From: Prevotella sp. UBA6447
GTDB taxonomy: Bacteria; Bacteroidota; Bacteroidia; Bacteroidales; Bacteroidaceae
Reading direction: 5' to 3'
NCBI GenBank assembly: GCA_002437115.1
Contig: DJOD01000039.1
Coordinates: 9,234 to 73,233 of the forward strand
Length of the DNA: 64,000 nt
Part shown: one piece after another, positions 45,977 through 54,404 of the stretch
Layout of the letters: the number at the start of each line of letters is the position of its first letter
Position numbering within the stretch: the stretch's first letter is position 1
Made by a program: the position numbers and the translations under genes
The notes under the pieces: generated by a model
The model's input: the letters and a program-made list of their open reading frames with translations, nothing else
Databases searched by the model: none
What the model was told of the DNA's origin: nothing

Positions 45977-47002
45977 ATGAACAAAGTTTTACTGATTTAC
46001 ACGGGAGGCACCATCGGCATGGGGCATAACGCGCAGACTGGAGCGCTCGAACCACTCGACTTCAACCACCTTGTGGACTCCATGCCTGAGTTTCGACAAA
46101 TAAAAACTCAAGTTGATGTCTACCAGTTTACGCCACCCATCGACTCCAGCGACATCACACCAGAGAGATGGGCTTACCTGGTGCGTATCATCTCGCGCAA
46201 CTACAACAACTACGACGGATTCGTCATCCTGCACGGCACCGACACCATGGCCTACACGGCATCGGCCTTGTCGTTCATGCTGGGAAACCTCACCAAGCCG
46301 GTGATACTGACAGGGTCGCAACTGCCTATCGGACAGCTGCGCACCGACGGCAAGGAGAACTTGGTGACAAGCATCGAACTGGCCTCCATCAAAAATGCCG
46401 ACGGCAACGCCATGATACCAGAGGTGTGCGTCTACTTCAGCGGAAGACTGCTGCGGGGCAACCGAACAACAAAAATCAACGCCGATGGCTTCTACGCCTT
46501 TGAGTCGTTCAACTATCCGCACCTGTGTGACGCGGGAGTCAACTTCACGTTCCACCCACACCATGTGCTCAAGCCCGACTTCTCAAAACCACTCTCGCCC
46601 CACCTGGCCATGGACAGCAATGTGGTGGTGCTGAGCCTCTTCCCAGGGCTACAGGAAAACATCATCAGGGGCGTGCTCGGCATCGAAAACCTGAAAAGCA
46701 TCGTCATGAGAACCTTCGGAAGCGGCAACGCGCCACAAAGGCCTTGGTTCTTGCGGCAGCTGAAAAAGGCATCTGAGCGAGGGGTCGTCATCGTCAACAT
46801 CAGCCAGTGTGTAGCGGGAACGGTCGAAATGAAACGGTATGGGGCGGGATACCAGTTGCAGGACATCGGGGTCGTGTCGGGATACGACTCGACTGTCGAA
46901 GCTGCCGTGACTAAGTTGATGTACCTCCAGGCATGTTACAGCGACACGAACATCATACGAAAAATGATGAACGAATCCATCGCCGGGGAAATATCGCGAT
47001 AA
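45977..47002 (+). CDS. ansA: L-asparaginase, type I
   Basis: 341 residues. The first catalytic Thr is in IYTGGTIGMG, the second catalytic motif in FVILHGTDTMAYTASALSFM; both fit bacterial asparaginases. No signal peptide and the LTGSQLPIGQLRTDGKENL block point to the cytosolic type I (AnsA) rather than the periplasmic type II. It hydrolyses asparagine to aspartate and ammonia. Monocistronic, with its own consensus promoter. Confidence 0.93.
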   Translation: MNKVLLIYTGGTIGMGHNAQTGALEPLDFNHLVDSMPEFRQIKTQVDVYQFTPPIDSSDITPERWAYLVRIISRNYNNYDGFVILHGTDTMAYTASALSFMLGNLTKPVILTGSQLPIGQLRTDGKENLVTSIELASIKNADGNAMIPEVCVYFSGRLLRGNRTTKINADGFYAFESFNYPHLCDAGVNFTFHPHHVLKPDFSKPLSPHLAMDSNVVVLSLFPGLQENIIRGVLGIENLKSIVMRTFGSGNAPQRPWFLRQLKKASERGVVIVNISQCVAGTVEMKRYGAGYQLQDIGVVSGYDSTVEAAVTKLMYLQACYSDTNIIRKMMNESIAGEISR

Positions 47003-47093
47003 GAAAAGGCCCAATCCGTGCCAGAAGCCCACTCGGAGACACGCAATCGGGCGTTAGGATAGCGACACAAGACCACCATGCGAAACGTTGGAA

Positions 47094-47127
47094 AAGAAAA
47101 AGTCGCAAGGCTTGCACCTTGCGACTT
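47094..47127 (-). terminator. Terminator of rpmB-rpmG-DUF4295
   Basis: 11-bp stem AAGTCGCAAGG/CCTTGCGACTT (47100-47110 / 47117-47127), loop of 6. On the minus strand it is followed by TTTCTTTTCC, 24 bp after the DUF4295 stop. It also faces ansA and may act bidirectionally. Confidence 0.8.
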
Positions 47128-47150
47128 ATATAGATTCGTGTCGAAATAAG

Positions 47151-47309
47151 TTATTTCTTGAAGAAATCTTTTACGGCCTCATTGGGAACCATGCGCTCAT
47201 CAAAGACGTAAGCACCTGTCTTGGGGCTCTTCACCATCTTGATGACCTTTGTATATGCGCGACCATCCGTAGAACCTTCATGGAGGGTAGCAACCGCTTT
47301 CTTTGCCAT
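47151..47309 (-). CDS. DUF4295 family protein
   Basis: 52 residues (MAKKAVATLHEG...VPNEAVKDFFKK). This tiny basic protein is encoded directly after rpmG throughout Bacteroidota and is known only as DUF4295. Its constant linkage with ribosomal protein genes suggests a ribosome-associated role, but that is inference. 34 bp after rpmG, before a strong terminator. Confidence 0.88.
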   Translation of the reverse strand: MAKKAVATLHEGSTDGRAYTKVIKMVKSPKTGAYVFDERMVPNEAVKDFFKK

Positions 47310-47343
47310 AGTGTGTTACTTTATATATAAACTTAACAATGGA

Positions 47344-47532
47344 TTACTTAATCTCCTTGTGTACAGTCATCCGCTTCAAGATGGGGTTGTACTTCTTGAG
47401 TTCAAGACGCTCAGGAGTATTCTTGCGATTCTTCGTGGTGATGTAGCGGCTCGTTCCGGGCAGACCAGAGTTCTTCATCTCCGTGCACTCCAGAATAACC
47501 TGCACTCTATTACCCTTAGCTTTCTTTGCCAT
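47344..47532 (-). CDS. rpmG: 50S ribosomal protein L33
   Basis: 62 residues: MAKKAKGNRVQVILECTEMK, then SRYITTKNRKNTPERLELKK and YNPILKRMTVHKE, the L33 fold. Only one Cys of the usual zinc-ribbon remains (ECTE), so it is the zinc-independent form. 5 bp after rpmB. Confidence 0.96.
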   Translation of the reverse strand: MAKKAKGNRVQVILECTEMKNSGLPGTSRYITTKNRKNTPERLELKKYNPILKRMTVHKEIK

Positions 47533-47537
47533 GATGA

Positions 47538-47801
47538 TTATTCTCCTATTACTTTAATGTCCTTCCAACCGCAATAACCCTTGGAAACAGCTTGCTTCAG
47601 GGCAGCATCAAGACCTACTTTATTAATGAGACGAAGACCAGCAGCACTGATCTTGAGGGTAATCCAGCAATTCTCTTCTACATAGAAGAACTTCTTGCTG
47701 AAAAGGTTAACGTCAAAACTGCGCTTTGTGCGATGCTTTGAGTGAGACACATTGCAACCAATCTGTGCCTTCTTACCGGTGATCTGACAAATCTTAGACA
47801 T
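47538..47801 (-). CDS. rpmB: 50S ribosomal protein L28
   Basis: 87 residues from ATG 47801 (MSKICQITGKKAQIG); the longer in-frame extension crosses the promoter. Contains GCNVSHSKHRTKRSFDVNL, typical L28. Leads the rpmB-rpmG-DUF4295 operon. Confidence 0.96.
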   Translation of the reverse strand: MSKICQITGKKAQIGCNVSHSKHRTKRSFDVNLFSKKFFYVEENCWITLKISAAGLRLINKVGLDAALKQAVSKGYCGWKDIKVIGE

Positions 47802-47852
47802 TGCTATTCTTTGTTTTTGATTTCGATTTTGATACTTATTCCAAACAGAATG

Positions 47853-47883
47853 CAAAATTATATAAAAATATCTACACCACAAA
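47853..47883 (-). promoter_or_regulatory. Bacteroidota promoter of rpmB operon
   Basis: Minus-strand TTTG (47883-47880), 19-nt spacer, TAATTTTG (47860-47853). Exact consensus, 51 bp before rpmB. Confidence 0.78.
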
Positions 47884-47960
47884 GTTTTTGCCTAAGGAAT
47901 GTTGTTTTTTAAGCATTTTTTTGTTTTTCAGGCAGTAAAACACAGACTCTCAATATCATA

Positions 47961-47998
47961 AAAACGGGCTACTAAGCCACATCACCGAAAAGTAGCTC
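47961..47998 (-). terminator. Terminator of the exopolysaccharide operon
   Basis: Minus-strand GAGCTACT / AGTAGCCC stem (47998-47991 / 47973-47966, 7 of 8 paired) followed by GTTTTT. 42 bp after the stop at 48040. Confidence 0.55.
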
Positions 47999-48039
47999 AT
48001 AATAAAAAGAGGAGAGGAAGCTGTTCGCTCGATATATTG

Positions 48040-49209
48040 TTATTTTCTATTTTTCATTGGCTTTCCCTTCGGCCGCCGAACGCTGTTTCTCCAGAAGAAA
48101 TGCCAAACCCTAAATATCGGTTCGCTCAATGCCTCAGCAGGATAATACTTCGCCAATCGTAAATCACGCCACAACCTCTGCGTGTTATGCCCGATAACAC
48201 CATGGCCGAAACCATATCGCTCATCATATTGCCCGAAATTACCACCTTGCAAAATGTCTGTAAGCAACATTTTTCCTCGCTTGACATCCATTGGAGCTAT
48301 CATCTTTTCTTCTGACACCCCTAACACTTTATACAACACATACATCATTGCGCCTGCAAACTTCCATAGCCCAAAACGCTTCAATTCATCTTGCAAACGG
48401 ACCTTGCCCGTGAATCGAGAATTGTCTGTCGAAGGGAAAGAAGATACCATGTCATCCATGTGCAAGTTCTCTATCACAAAGTAGTAATCCACAATCTGCC
48501 TCAGCCCGATTCCTTCTTGAAACAGATGATTGTAGATATGGACCAGTTGATAGACAGCATTGAATCTCGCTGTTGGTATGGCAAATTCCGCATCATTAAT
48601 ACGTACCTTATGCAAAAACTGTTCTTCGGCTCCCTGTCTAAAATACTTCTGCAACCGATAATTATATAGCGGATTCTGTAAGTAGCAAGGCCGATAATGC
48701 ACTTCCACAGGAATACCGCTGAAGGCGGGGAAATCTATATGATGGTAGCTTGCCTTTTCCTTAGGCGCAATGGAATGGACAAAACGAATCACTTCCGCAG
48801 GCTTTCCCGATACCCATAGGTCAATATCACCAGGAGTACGATGCGCAGGATGAGGATACATCAAGGCATTCCCTTGTCCTTTCAAGATGCAAGAGCGAAA
48901 CCCTTTCTTCTGAAACCAAGCCGTCACCTTGCCAACTGCCTCGTTCAACTGACGATTGCGCTTTTCTATCTGCTTGCATTTGCCCATCCAAGTCATCAGC
49001 AAGTCAATATCCATCTCCATCGGCTCACCTTTCGTCTGGGCAATATCACTCATCTTCTGGATGCCATCAAAGACCACACCAAGCAAGGATTGTTTCCGAG
49101 CTATCTCATAGACAGTACTCCATTCTCCTTTTTCTATTACCGGAAGAACATTAGAAGAGCCGATTGCCAAACGCAACAGATGAAAGAACTTGTCGTAAAT
49201 ATCCTTCAT
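48040..49209 (-). CDS. Nucleotidyltransferase-family protein (NTP_transf_5-like)
   Basis: 389 residues. The central core RSCILKGQGNALMYPHPAHR followed by RTPGDIDLWV has the hG-x-x-x and DxD-like GDIDLW signature of the NTP_transf_5 family, which is often found in polysaccharide clusters. Cytoplasmic; substrate unknown, possibly nucleotide transfer or, in related families, sugar/phosphate modification. It is the last gene of the exopolysaccharide run, 18 bp after a GT4 gene. Confidence 0.8.
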   Translation of the reverse strand: MKDIYDKFFHLLRLAIGSSNVLPVIEKGEWSTVYEIARKQSLLGVVFDGIQKMSDIAQTKGEPMEMDIDLLMTWMGKCKQIEKRNRQLNEAVGKVTAWFQKKGFRSCILKGQGNALMYPHPAHRTPGDIDLWVSGKPAEVIRFVHSIAPKEKASYHHIDFPAFSGIPVEVHYRPCYLQNPLYNYRLQKYFRQGAEEQFLHKVRINDAEFAIPTARFNAVYQLVHIYNHLFQEGIGLRQIVDYYFVIENLHMDDMVSSFPSTDNSRFTGKVRLQDELKRFGLWKFAGAMMYVLYKVLGVSEEKMIAPMDVKRGKMLLTDILQGGNFGQYDERYGFGHGVIGHNTQRLWRDLRLAKYYPAEALSEPIFRVWHFFWRNSVRRPKGKPMKNRK

Positions 49210-49227
49210 CAGATGAATGAAAGTGTA

Positions 49228-50361
49228 TTACTTTTCATATTTCTTGTAGATGTCCGCCACCTCATCGGCAATCTTCTCCCAGTCATACTTGCTCATGTCA
49301 TAGTCGATATGCTGCAAAGGTTGCTCGACAATCTTTCCGAGTTTATCAGCAAGCTCATCCACGTCGCCACAATGGAAGTAATCCCCCTTTGGCAAGCCCA
49401 CCTCTAAGTTGGCAGGAATATCGCTCACCACCACCTTCACGCCATAGCTCATCGCTTCCAACAAGGCAATCGGCAAGCCTTCATGACTTGACGGCAAACA
49501 GTAGCAATGGCAATTCGTCAAGAGCGAATGCAACTTTCTTCCCTTGATAAAGCCAGTGAGCACCACCCCATTCTTCCTCGCCATCTCCTTCAATCCCAAG
49601 GAATAAGAGTCCTCGAAATCCGTATCACCAGCCAACACCAGCTTGACATCCTTTTTAGAGGAAGACAAATCGGTGCCATCCGTGCTGCCTGTTTGAGATT
49701 TCTTCCACTTCACGAACGCCTCCACCAGATGATGCAGATTCTTCTCCGGCACAAAGCGGCACATGCCTAAGACATACTGCCCTTTCTCTATCCCAAGCTG
49801 CTCGAAATATTCCGGATAATCGCAAATCTCGGGTTTCGACACACCATTATATATCAGGTGCACATGCTTTGTCCTGCCATACTTCTTGGCGATGAGGTTC
49901 TTGATGACATTCGAGATGACGATAACATCATCCGCAAACATACATCCCATCCGCTCACCCATCTTCAAGATGGTCTTGGCAGCCAGCCCCCACTTGTCAC
50001 GGTCATAGTCAGGCCCATGATGCGTGAACACCACCTTCATGCCCAGCAACTTGGCGTAAGGCACCAGCAGCGCAGGGCCGATGGCATGGATGTGCAGCAC
50101 ATCCGCCCCCAGTCGCTTCGCCTCGTTGATGGCACGGAACGTATGGACAATCGCCTCAAACGACTTCTTCTTAGGCGACTCCAAGGTGACAATTTTCACC
50201 CCCTTCCATTCCTTCAGGTCATCCTGCACATAGTTAGACCGTCGGATGACCGTCACATCAAAGCCACGAGACGCAATGCGAGGAAACAGTTCCTCGCAGT
50301 GCGTCTCCACGCCACCCATGATATTCGGAATACCACGGGTACCAGTTACAACTATTTTCAT
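49228..50361 (-). CDS. Glycosyltransferase family 4 protein
   Basis: 377 residues from ATG 50361 (MKIVVTGTRGIPNIMGGVET). GT-B fold: N-terminal acceptor domain of DUF1972-like type (TGTRGIP), then RFVPEKNLHHLVEAF, nucleotide-sugar site with SHEGLPIALLEAMSYG, the E-x7-E motif of GT4 retaining enzymes. It transfers a sugar during polysaccharide repeat-unit assembly at the inner membrane. Starts 8 bp after the preceding GT4 gene. Confidence 0.88.
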   Translation of the reverse strand: MKIVVTGTRGIPNIMGGVETHCEELFPRIASRGFDVTVIRRSNYVQDDLKEWKGVKIVTLESPKKKSFEAIVHTFRAINEAKRLGADVLHIHAIGPALLVPYAKLLGMKVVFTHHGPDYDRDKWGLAAKTILKMGERMGCMFADDVIVISNVIKNLIAKKYGRTKHVHLIYNGVSKPEICDYPEYFEQLGIEKGQYVLGMCRFVPEKNLHHLVEAFVKWKKSQTGSTDGTDLSSSKKDVKLVLAGDTDFEDSYSLGLKEMARKNGVVLTGFIKGRKLHSLLTNCHCYCLPSSHEGLPIALLEAMSYGVKVVVSDIPANLEVGLPKGDYFHCGDVDELADKLGKIVEQPLQHIDYDMSKYDWEKIADEVADIYKKYEK

Positions 50362-50369
50362 AAACAAAA

Positions 50370-51602
50370 TTATTTCTGTAAGAATTGTTGATAAAAAGCT
50401 ATCAATCTCGGATAATAGCTTTCAAGGCTCAAATTCTCATGAGCAAATTTCAAGGTGCCAGCACTCAAACGAGTATAATCATCAGCCGACAAGCCAGCTG
50501 CCAACAGTACTTTTTCCTTCAAGTCTTGACTATCGCCACTCACAAACTGATAGCCAGTCTCTCCTTCCACCACAATCTCAGGGATGCCACCTATCTTGGC
50601 ACCAATCACAGGCGTGCCCACCGAATAAGCCTCGATGATGGTCATTGGATTATTCTCGTACCATTCCGAAGGTACAATCACGAAATAAGCGCCAGCCACC
50701 AAGTCCTGTAACTCCTTGCCACGCTTATAGCCCAAGAACTCCACGTTCTTCATGCCGAACGTCTGCACGAAATCCTTCAGTCCTTCCTCCTTCGGACCTG
50801 TTCCCACTACCTTCAAGTGGCAATCGGGCAAATCCCTGAAAGCCTCCAACAGTGTCCGAACTCCTTTCTCATACGACAATCTGCCGAAGAATAAGAAATA
50901 TCTTTCTTTTGGCATCGTCTTGGCACGCTCGGCTATCGAAGTCGAGAAGTTATAGAGCGTGATGTTCGGAGTCTTTTTCACTGCCGGCATGTATTTTTCC
51001 TGAATGTCCCTGGCGAAATTGCTCACGTAGAGGAAACCGTCGATATACTTGGCAGGATTGAAGAAAGCGTTGCGGAAATACTGTTCGGCAGCCATCACCG
51101 CGCTCATCACCTTGCTCCCCTTGCAACAAGTATGCGTAAAACACTTGTAGAAATACTTACCCTTGCAGTCCTCGCAGATTCGCCCGCTGCCATCACGGAA
51201 AGTATAGGCAGGGCAAACAATACGATAGTCATGAACGGTAAACAAGATGGGGATATGATGTCTCTTCAACACTGGGAAGATGGAAGGCGTGATCTGTCCC
51301 CACATCAGATGGACGTGAGCGATGTCGGGTTTTTCATCTCTTATCAGCAGTTCCAATTTCTTCGCAGCCTCAAAGTGATAGAAGTAGTTCACCATGTTCT
51401 TCACTTGCCTCAGTGGTCCCGTCCTCGTCCCCTTCGACTCCGGGAAATACTTGCTATAGGGCGAAGGATTATTTTCTTTCCATTTCAGCGTGAAGTACAC
51501 CACTTGGTGACCGTGTCCCTCCAACAGTTTGCCCGTATTGAAGCAAACAGTCTCCGCGCCACCTTTATTATAATTGTATACGTCGATTAATAGTACTTTC
51601 AT
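50370..51602 (-). CDS. Glycosyltransferase family 4 protein
   Basis: 410 residues from ATG 51602 (MKVLLIDVYNYNKGGAETVC); upstream in-frame sequence is not protein-like. GT-B: GGAET glycine loop, IAHVHLMWGQITPSIFPVLK, a Cys-rich loop (ICEDCKGKYFYKCFTHTCC), then FFGRLSYEKGVRTLLEAF and IVPSEWYENNPMTIIEAYS with E-x7-E. The Cys pair pattern resembles zinc-loop GT4 proteins that follow this order. Probable role in the same glycan as neighbours; donor unknown. Confidence 0.88.
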   Translation of the reverse strand: MKVLLIDVYNYNKGGAETVCFNTGKLLEGHGHQVVYFTLKWKENNPSPYSKYFPESKGTRTGPLRQVKNMVNYFYHFEAAKKLELLIRDEKPDIAHVHLMWGQITPSIFPVLKRHHIPILFTVHDYRIVCPAYTFRDGSGRICEDCKGKYFYKCFTHTCCKGSKVMSAVMAAEQYFRNAFFNPAKYIDGFLYVSNFARDIQEKYMPAVKKTPNITLYNFSTSIAERAKTMPKERYFLFFGRLSYEKGVRTLLEAFRDLPDCHLKVVGTGPKEEGLKDFVQTFGMKNVEFLGYKRGKELQDLVAGAYFVIVPSEWYENNPMTIIEAYSVGTPVIGAKIGGIPEIVVEGETGYQFVSGDSQDLKEKVLLAAGLSADDYTRLSAGTLKFAHENLSLESYYPRLIAFYQQFLQK

Positions 51603-51658
51603 TTTCGCTAAAAGTATTACATGTAATATCGAATTACAAAAAAAACAAACGCTTAGAG

Positions 51659-51700
51659 GGCTGGCAAGCACTTTCCATTATCGGAAAGCCCTTGCCAACC
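51659..51700 (-). terminator. Hairpin after the Panacea module
   Basis: GGTTGGCAAGGGCTTTCC / GGAAAGTGCTTGCCAGCC, 18-nt arms with two mismatches (51700-51683 / 51676-51659). It lies 71 bp after the stop at 51772. No T run, so function as a terminator is uncertain. Confidence 0.45.
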
Positions 51701-51771
51701 TATCATATATATTGTAAATCTTAAAATCTAATTTCTAAATCAATCTGTGTTTTTCTAGGCAAAGAGAAGCT

Positions 51772-52227
51772 TTATTTTAAAAGTCTTCGAAACTTATTCT
51801 TTACCATTTTGCTATTCGACAAACATTCTTTCAAGTCTGCAAATAACTCTTCATCAAGATTACCTATCAGTTCTATATTCGTCTGCGACATTCTTTCTTG
51901 TAATTCCAATTGTGAAACGCTATACATATCAAGATTGGCACCATATACAAATGTATTTTTAGAGAAAGAAAAGTACTCGCCATCTTGCTTCAAAACAATC
52001 TCTTCCCCTGCTACGAAAACAAAAATGTTGACATCACGCTCGGGCAAATCAATGCAACCATGCTTCACCTCGACATCAGAAGGCACATGATCCTTAGACG
52101 TTGGAAGACTTGCCAACAAAAGCTCACCTTCTACGTTACCCAACACCAAGAAGAACTTGTCTTTTGGCGTGGCTCCATTCTTAAACAGAAATGGATGAAA
52201 CAACAACAGATTACCTTCTTCAAACAT
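51772..52227 (-). CDS. Candidate toxin partner of the Panacea protein
   Basis: 151 residues, unrecognised with confidence. It overlaps the Panacea-domain gene by 8 nt and shares its operon, the arrangement of Panacea antitoxin-toxin pairs. The first 45 residues, with LLLFHPFLFKNGATPKDKFF then LVLG and ELLLASLPTSK, weakly resemble the start of PemK/MazF-like proteins (FPF...K.R..LVL...LL...TS), whose basic signature is only partly kept. Mature length and an acidic/helical C-terminus (LDEELFADLKECLSNSK) fit a small toxin. Activity is untested and the fold is inference. Confidence 0.5.
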   Translation of the reverse strand: MFEEGNLLLFHPFLFKNGATPKDKFFLVLGNVEGELLLASLPTSKDHVPSDVEVKHGCIDLPERDVNIFVFVAGEEIVLKQDGEYFSFSKNTFVYGANLDMYSVSQLELQERMSQTNIELIGNLDEELFADLKECLSNSKMVKNKFRRLLK

Positions 52228-52810
52228 GTGCTGAAATATTTACGAGATTAGCAGTCTGATGAAAATCAAGACTTTCCTGATAAAACTCAGCTGCACAAGG
52301 AGCCATTGCCTTGGTGAAATCTATCCTCAAATCAGAATTATTGCACTCATGATTTCGGAAAGCTTCCATCAATCCATTCTGACTCGCCTCCAAATACCAA
52401 AGTGTTCCCTTCTTATGAGTCTCCTCTACCAATTCCGAAGCCGTCATCTTGCCATATTTACGCAATATCTCATCCATCATTTCTATTTCACAATCAGAAA
52501 ACTCATCGTCACAAAATGGTTTGACAGAAACGATATATGTCCCTGTATGATGCGTTTCCGTCTTGATATAATCTTTTAGAAGATATGGACCATCAGAAAG
52601 GTCGATAAAGACATCCTTAGCTACAGGACCAGCTTGCCATACCTCATAAGGAATGCCCAAGAATGGCACATGATATCTCAGCGCCATTCGCTCTTCCATG
52701 AGGTACAATAACTTTAAGGCCTTAGTCTTACTAAGGACTGGTACTCGCTCTGCCATATAAATCAAGGCATTGCCCAATTTGTCTTTATTTGCTTCCGAGA
52801 ATTTGCACAT
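52220..52810 (-). CDS. Panacea (SocA-like/DUF4065) antitoxin-like protein
   Basis: 196 residues. The Panacea domain is recognisable from KALKLLYLMEERMALRY, GIPYEVWQAGPVAKDVF and DEFSDCEIEMMDEILRKYG then GKMTASELVEETHKKGTLW, in the family's order. Panacea proteins act as versatile antitoxins that pair with many unrelated toxins. The next gene overlaps by 8 nt (ATGTTTGA). Start ATG at 52810, with a TAGCTTTG box at 52833-52840. It lies in an insert inside the exopolysaccharide operon. Confidence 0.8.
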   Translation of the reverse strand: MCKFSEANKDKLGNALIYMAERVPVLSKTKALKLLYLMEERMALRYHVPFLGIPYEVWQAGPVAKDVFIDLSDGPYLLKDYIKTETHHTGTYIVSVKPFCDDEFSDCEIEMMDEILRKYGKMTASELVEETHKKGTLWYLEASQNGLMEAFRNHECNNSDLRIDFTKAMAPCAAEFYQESLDFHQTANLVNISAHV

Positions 52811-52832
52811 AATTACATTTTTTATTAGTTTG

Positions 52833-52840
52833 CAAAGCTA
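52833..52840 (-). promoter_or_regulatory. -7 element of the Panacea module
   Basis: TAGCTTTG on the minus strand, 22 bp before the ATG, with CTTG 20 nt upstream (52864-52861). Confidence 0.5.
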
Positions 52841-52905
52841 AACTTTTTCTTCGAAGCCACCAAGGAAAAGAGAAAATTTCTTATCAAAAGACACTAGACT
52901 ATATT

Positions 52906-53268
52906 CTATCCTAATCGCTCAGTCAAAATTCTACACATTTCATTATACAAAGAAAGTTCAAGCCCCTTACCACCAGTACCACTAAATTTTCCCTTAAAAG
53001 AAAAGAGTGACTGTTCTTCATCTTTTAAGGCAGAAAGAACCTTCCGCACCTCATTCATATATGGAGCACAAAGATAGCCTTCTGTTTCATGGAGTATCTT
53101 TTTAACATTATCATCGAGGTATCTAACATGAATATATCCCATCAATCGAATCATCGCACCCACTCCTGTTGTTTTACTGAGAATAGAACGATGTTCTGTA
53201 TAAATTGGCCAATAATTAGAAAAACATTCCTTTACAACAGAGTAAAAACTAATTAACTCCACCGCCAT
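52906..53268 (-). CDS. C-terminal part of the frameshifted DGQHR-domain gene
   Basis: 120 residues, overlapping the previous reading frame by 16 nt. Residues MAVELISFYSVVKECFSNYW then ILSKTTGVGAMIRLM match the expected end of DGQHR/DndB-like proteins, and read backwards the codons give a natural KYRYMAVELI. A one-base loss in the AAA run at 53278-53280 (restoring CCAAAA) would join it to the previous ORF. Most likely not an independent gene. Confidence 0.6.
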   Translation of the reverse strand: MAVELISFYSVVKECFSNYWPIYTEHRSILSKTTGVGAMIRLMGYIHVRYLDDNVKKILHETEGYLCAPYMNEVRKVLSALKDEEQSLFSFKGKFSGTGGKGLELSLYNEMCRILTERLG

Positions 53269-54398
53269 ATAACGATATTTGGAGCACCAATAATCTTAGT
53301 AAAATCAATATACCATATACCTTGTGGAGAAGACATGTGGCGCATTAACGCCTCGGCCATACAAGCCTGTGAAACAAGCCCCTTTCCAGCACCCAGCATT
53401 TTAATTTTGTGATAGAATGGAGAATCGGGATTGGCATTCATAAATTTCACAAGATTGTGAGAAATATAAATGAAATTTTTCTCTCTATCAGCGGAATTTT
53501 CAGAATAATTCATGCCATAGATGTCATAATACAAGGAACGACTTACACGCTTTTGATTAAAGTTAACCTCCGCAAAGACCTGGGCTTGCTCCCAAGTATC
53601 AAAGTTCATCATTATGGTACAATTAAACCGATACTTCTCCAAATACTCTTTGATTATCTTATCTTCATGGGAAGGCAAAACTCCAGAAACATCATTATAA
53701 AGTTCCATCATGCTATAAAGCCGATGTTGCCCATCAACTATGTAAAAATCTTGAGGCATTGCCAGTTCCGAAACATCACCTATCTGAAATTGCGTATCGT
53801 CTATCGTAAAAGCTAACAACATTGCTGTTGGAAATATCACTGCCACCTTTTGCTGACGATAATCATCAAGAATTGAAGTACTGATGTATTTCTTTATGCT
53901 CTTAACACGATTTTCGTCTATTTTTCTTTGATAATATTCGTCTTCTTTATCAAGCCGGTGCTTATATGGACTTTGAGCCGGGTCTTCTCTATAAAAGAAT
54001 CTGGCATTATCCTTCAAGTCTACGAAAGGAACACATGCCTGCAACATTAGTTTTTGAGATTTTTCATCTCCACTTAACACATTAACCTTCAAAAAATTGA
54101 AAGATGTAATTCTCATGATGGAAGAGGCATAGGATACCCCCCCGAAAATGACAGGAAACAATAATTGTCTAAATTTATTTCCTATATATTTCTTTTTCTT
54201 TCCTCGTTCTACCGCCTCGGTTGTTTTGTACGCAAATAAGCCACTTAGAAACATAAAGAGAGGCATATGAAAAGAATATATTACGTCATGCCACACTGAA
54301 AACTGAGGAAGGAACCTTGAGATCAAGACATGTCCAATCACCACCAAAATAATGGCAAAAGCCTTCAGCTCACCTATCCAAACAATTCTTTGTCTCAT
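53253..54398 (-). CDS. Chimeric ORF: acyltransferase-3 stump fused in frame to a DGQHR-domain protein
   Basis: 381 residues. Residues 1-94 are the start of a membrane acyltransferase (acyltransferase-3): IGELKAFAIILVVIGHVLI and FHMPLFMFLSGLFAYKTTE. From M95 (own ATG at 54116) the sequence changes to a DGQHR-domain protein: MRITSFNFLKVNVLSGDEKS, then FYIVDGQHRLYSMMEL (DGQHR at 222-226 of the ORF). DGQHR proteins are DndB-related and linked to DNA modification and phage defence. The frame ends early at 53253 where the rest continues in another frame (52906-53268). Whether the ATG at 54116 or 54398 is used is unclear. Confidence 0.65.
   Translation of the reverse strand: MRQRIVWIGELKAFAIILVVIGHVLISRFLPQFSVWHDVIYSFHMPLFMFLSGLFAYKTTEAVERGKKKKYIGNKFRQLLFPVIFGGVSYASSIMRITSFNFLKVNVLSGDEKSQKLMLQACVPFVDLKDNARFFYREDPAQSPYKHRLDKEDEYYQRKIDENRVKSIKKYISTSILDDYRQQKVAVIFPTAMLLAFTIDDTQFQIGDVSELAMPQDFYIVDGQHRLYSMMELYNDVSGVLPSHEDKIIKEYLEKYRFNCTIMMNFDTWEQAQVFAEVNFNQKRVSRSLYYDIYGMNYSENSADREKNFIYISHNLVKFMNANPDSPFYHKIKMLGAGKGLVSQACMAEALMRHMSSPQGIWYIDFTKIIGAPNIVIWRWS
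54117..54398 (-). pseudogene. 5' stump of an acyltransferase-3 gene
   Basis: First 94 residues of an O-acyltransferase with two predicted helices and the catalytic-type His in VIGHVL; a full protein has about 330-370 residues and ten helices. It begins 6 bp after the DUF6625-type gene, as an ordinary member of the exopolysaccharide operon, but the remainder is absent from the window and replaced by the DGQHR/Panacea insert. A GGGGGGG tract (54137-54143) lies next to the junction. Confidence 0.75.
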
Positions 54399-54404
54399 AA
54401 TTTA

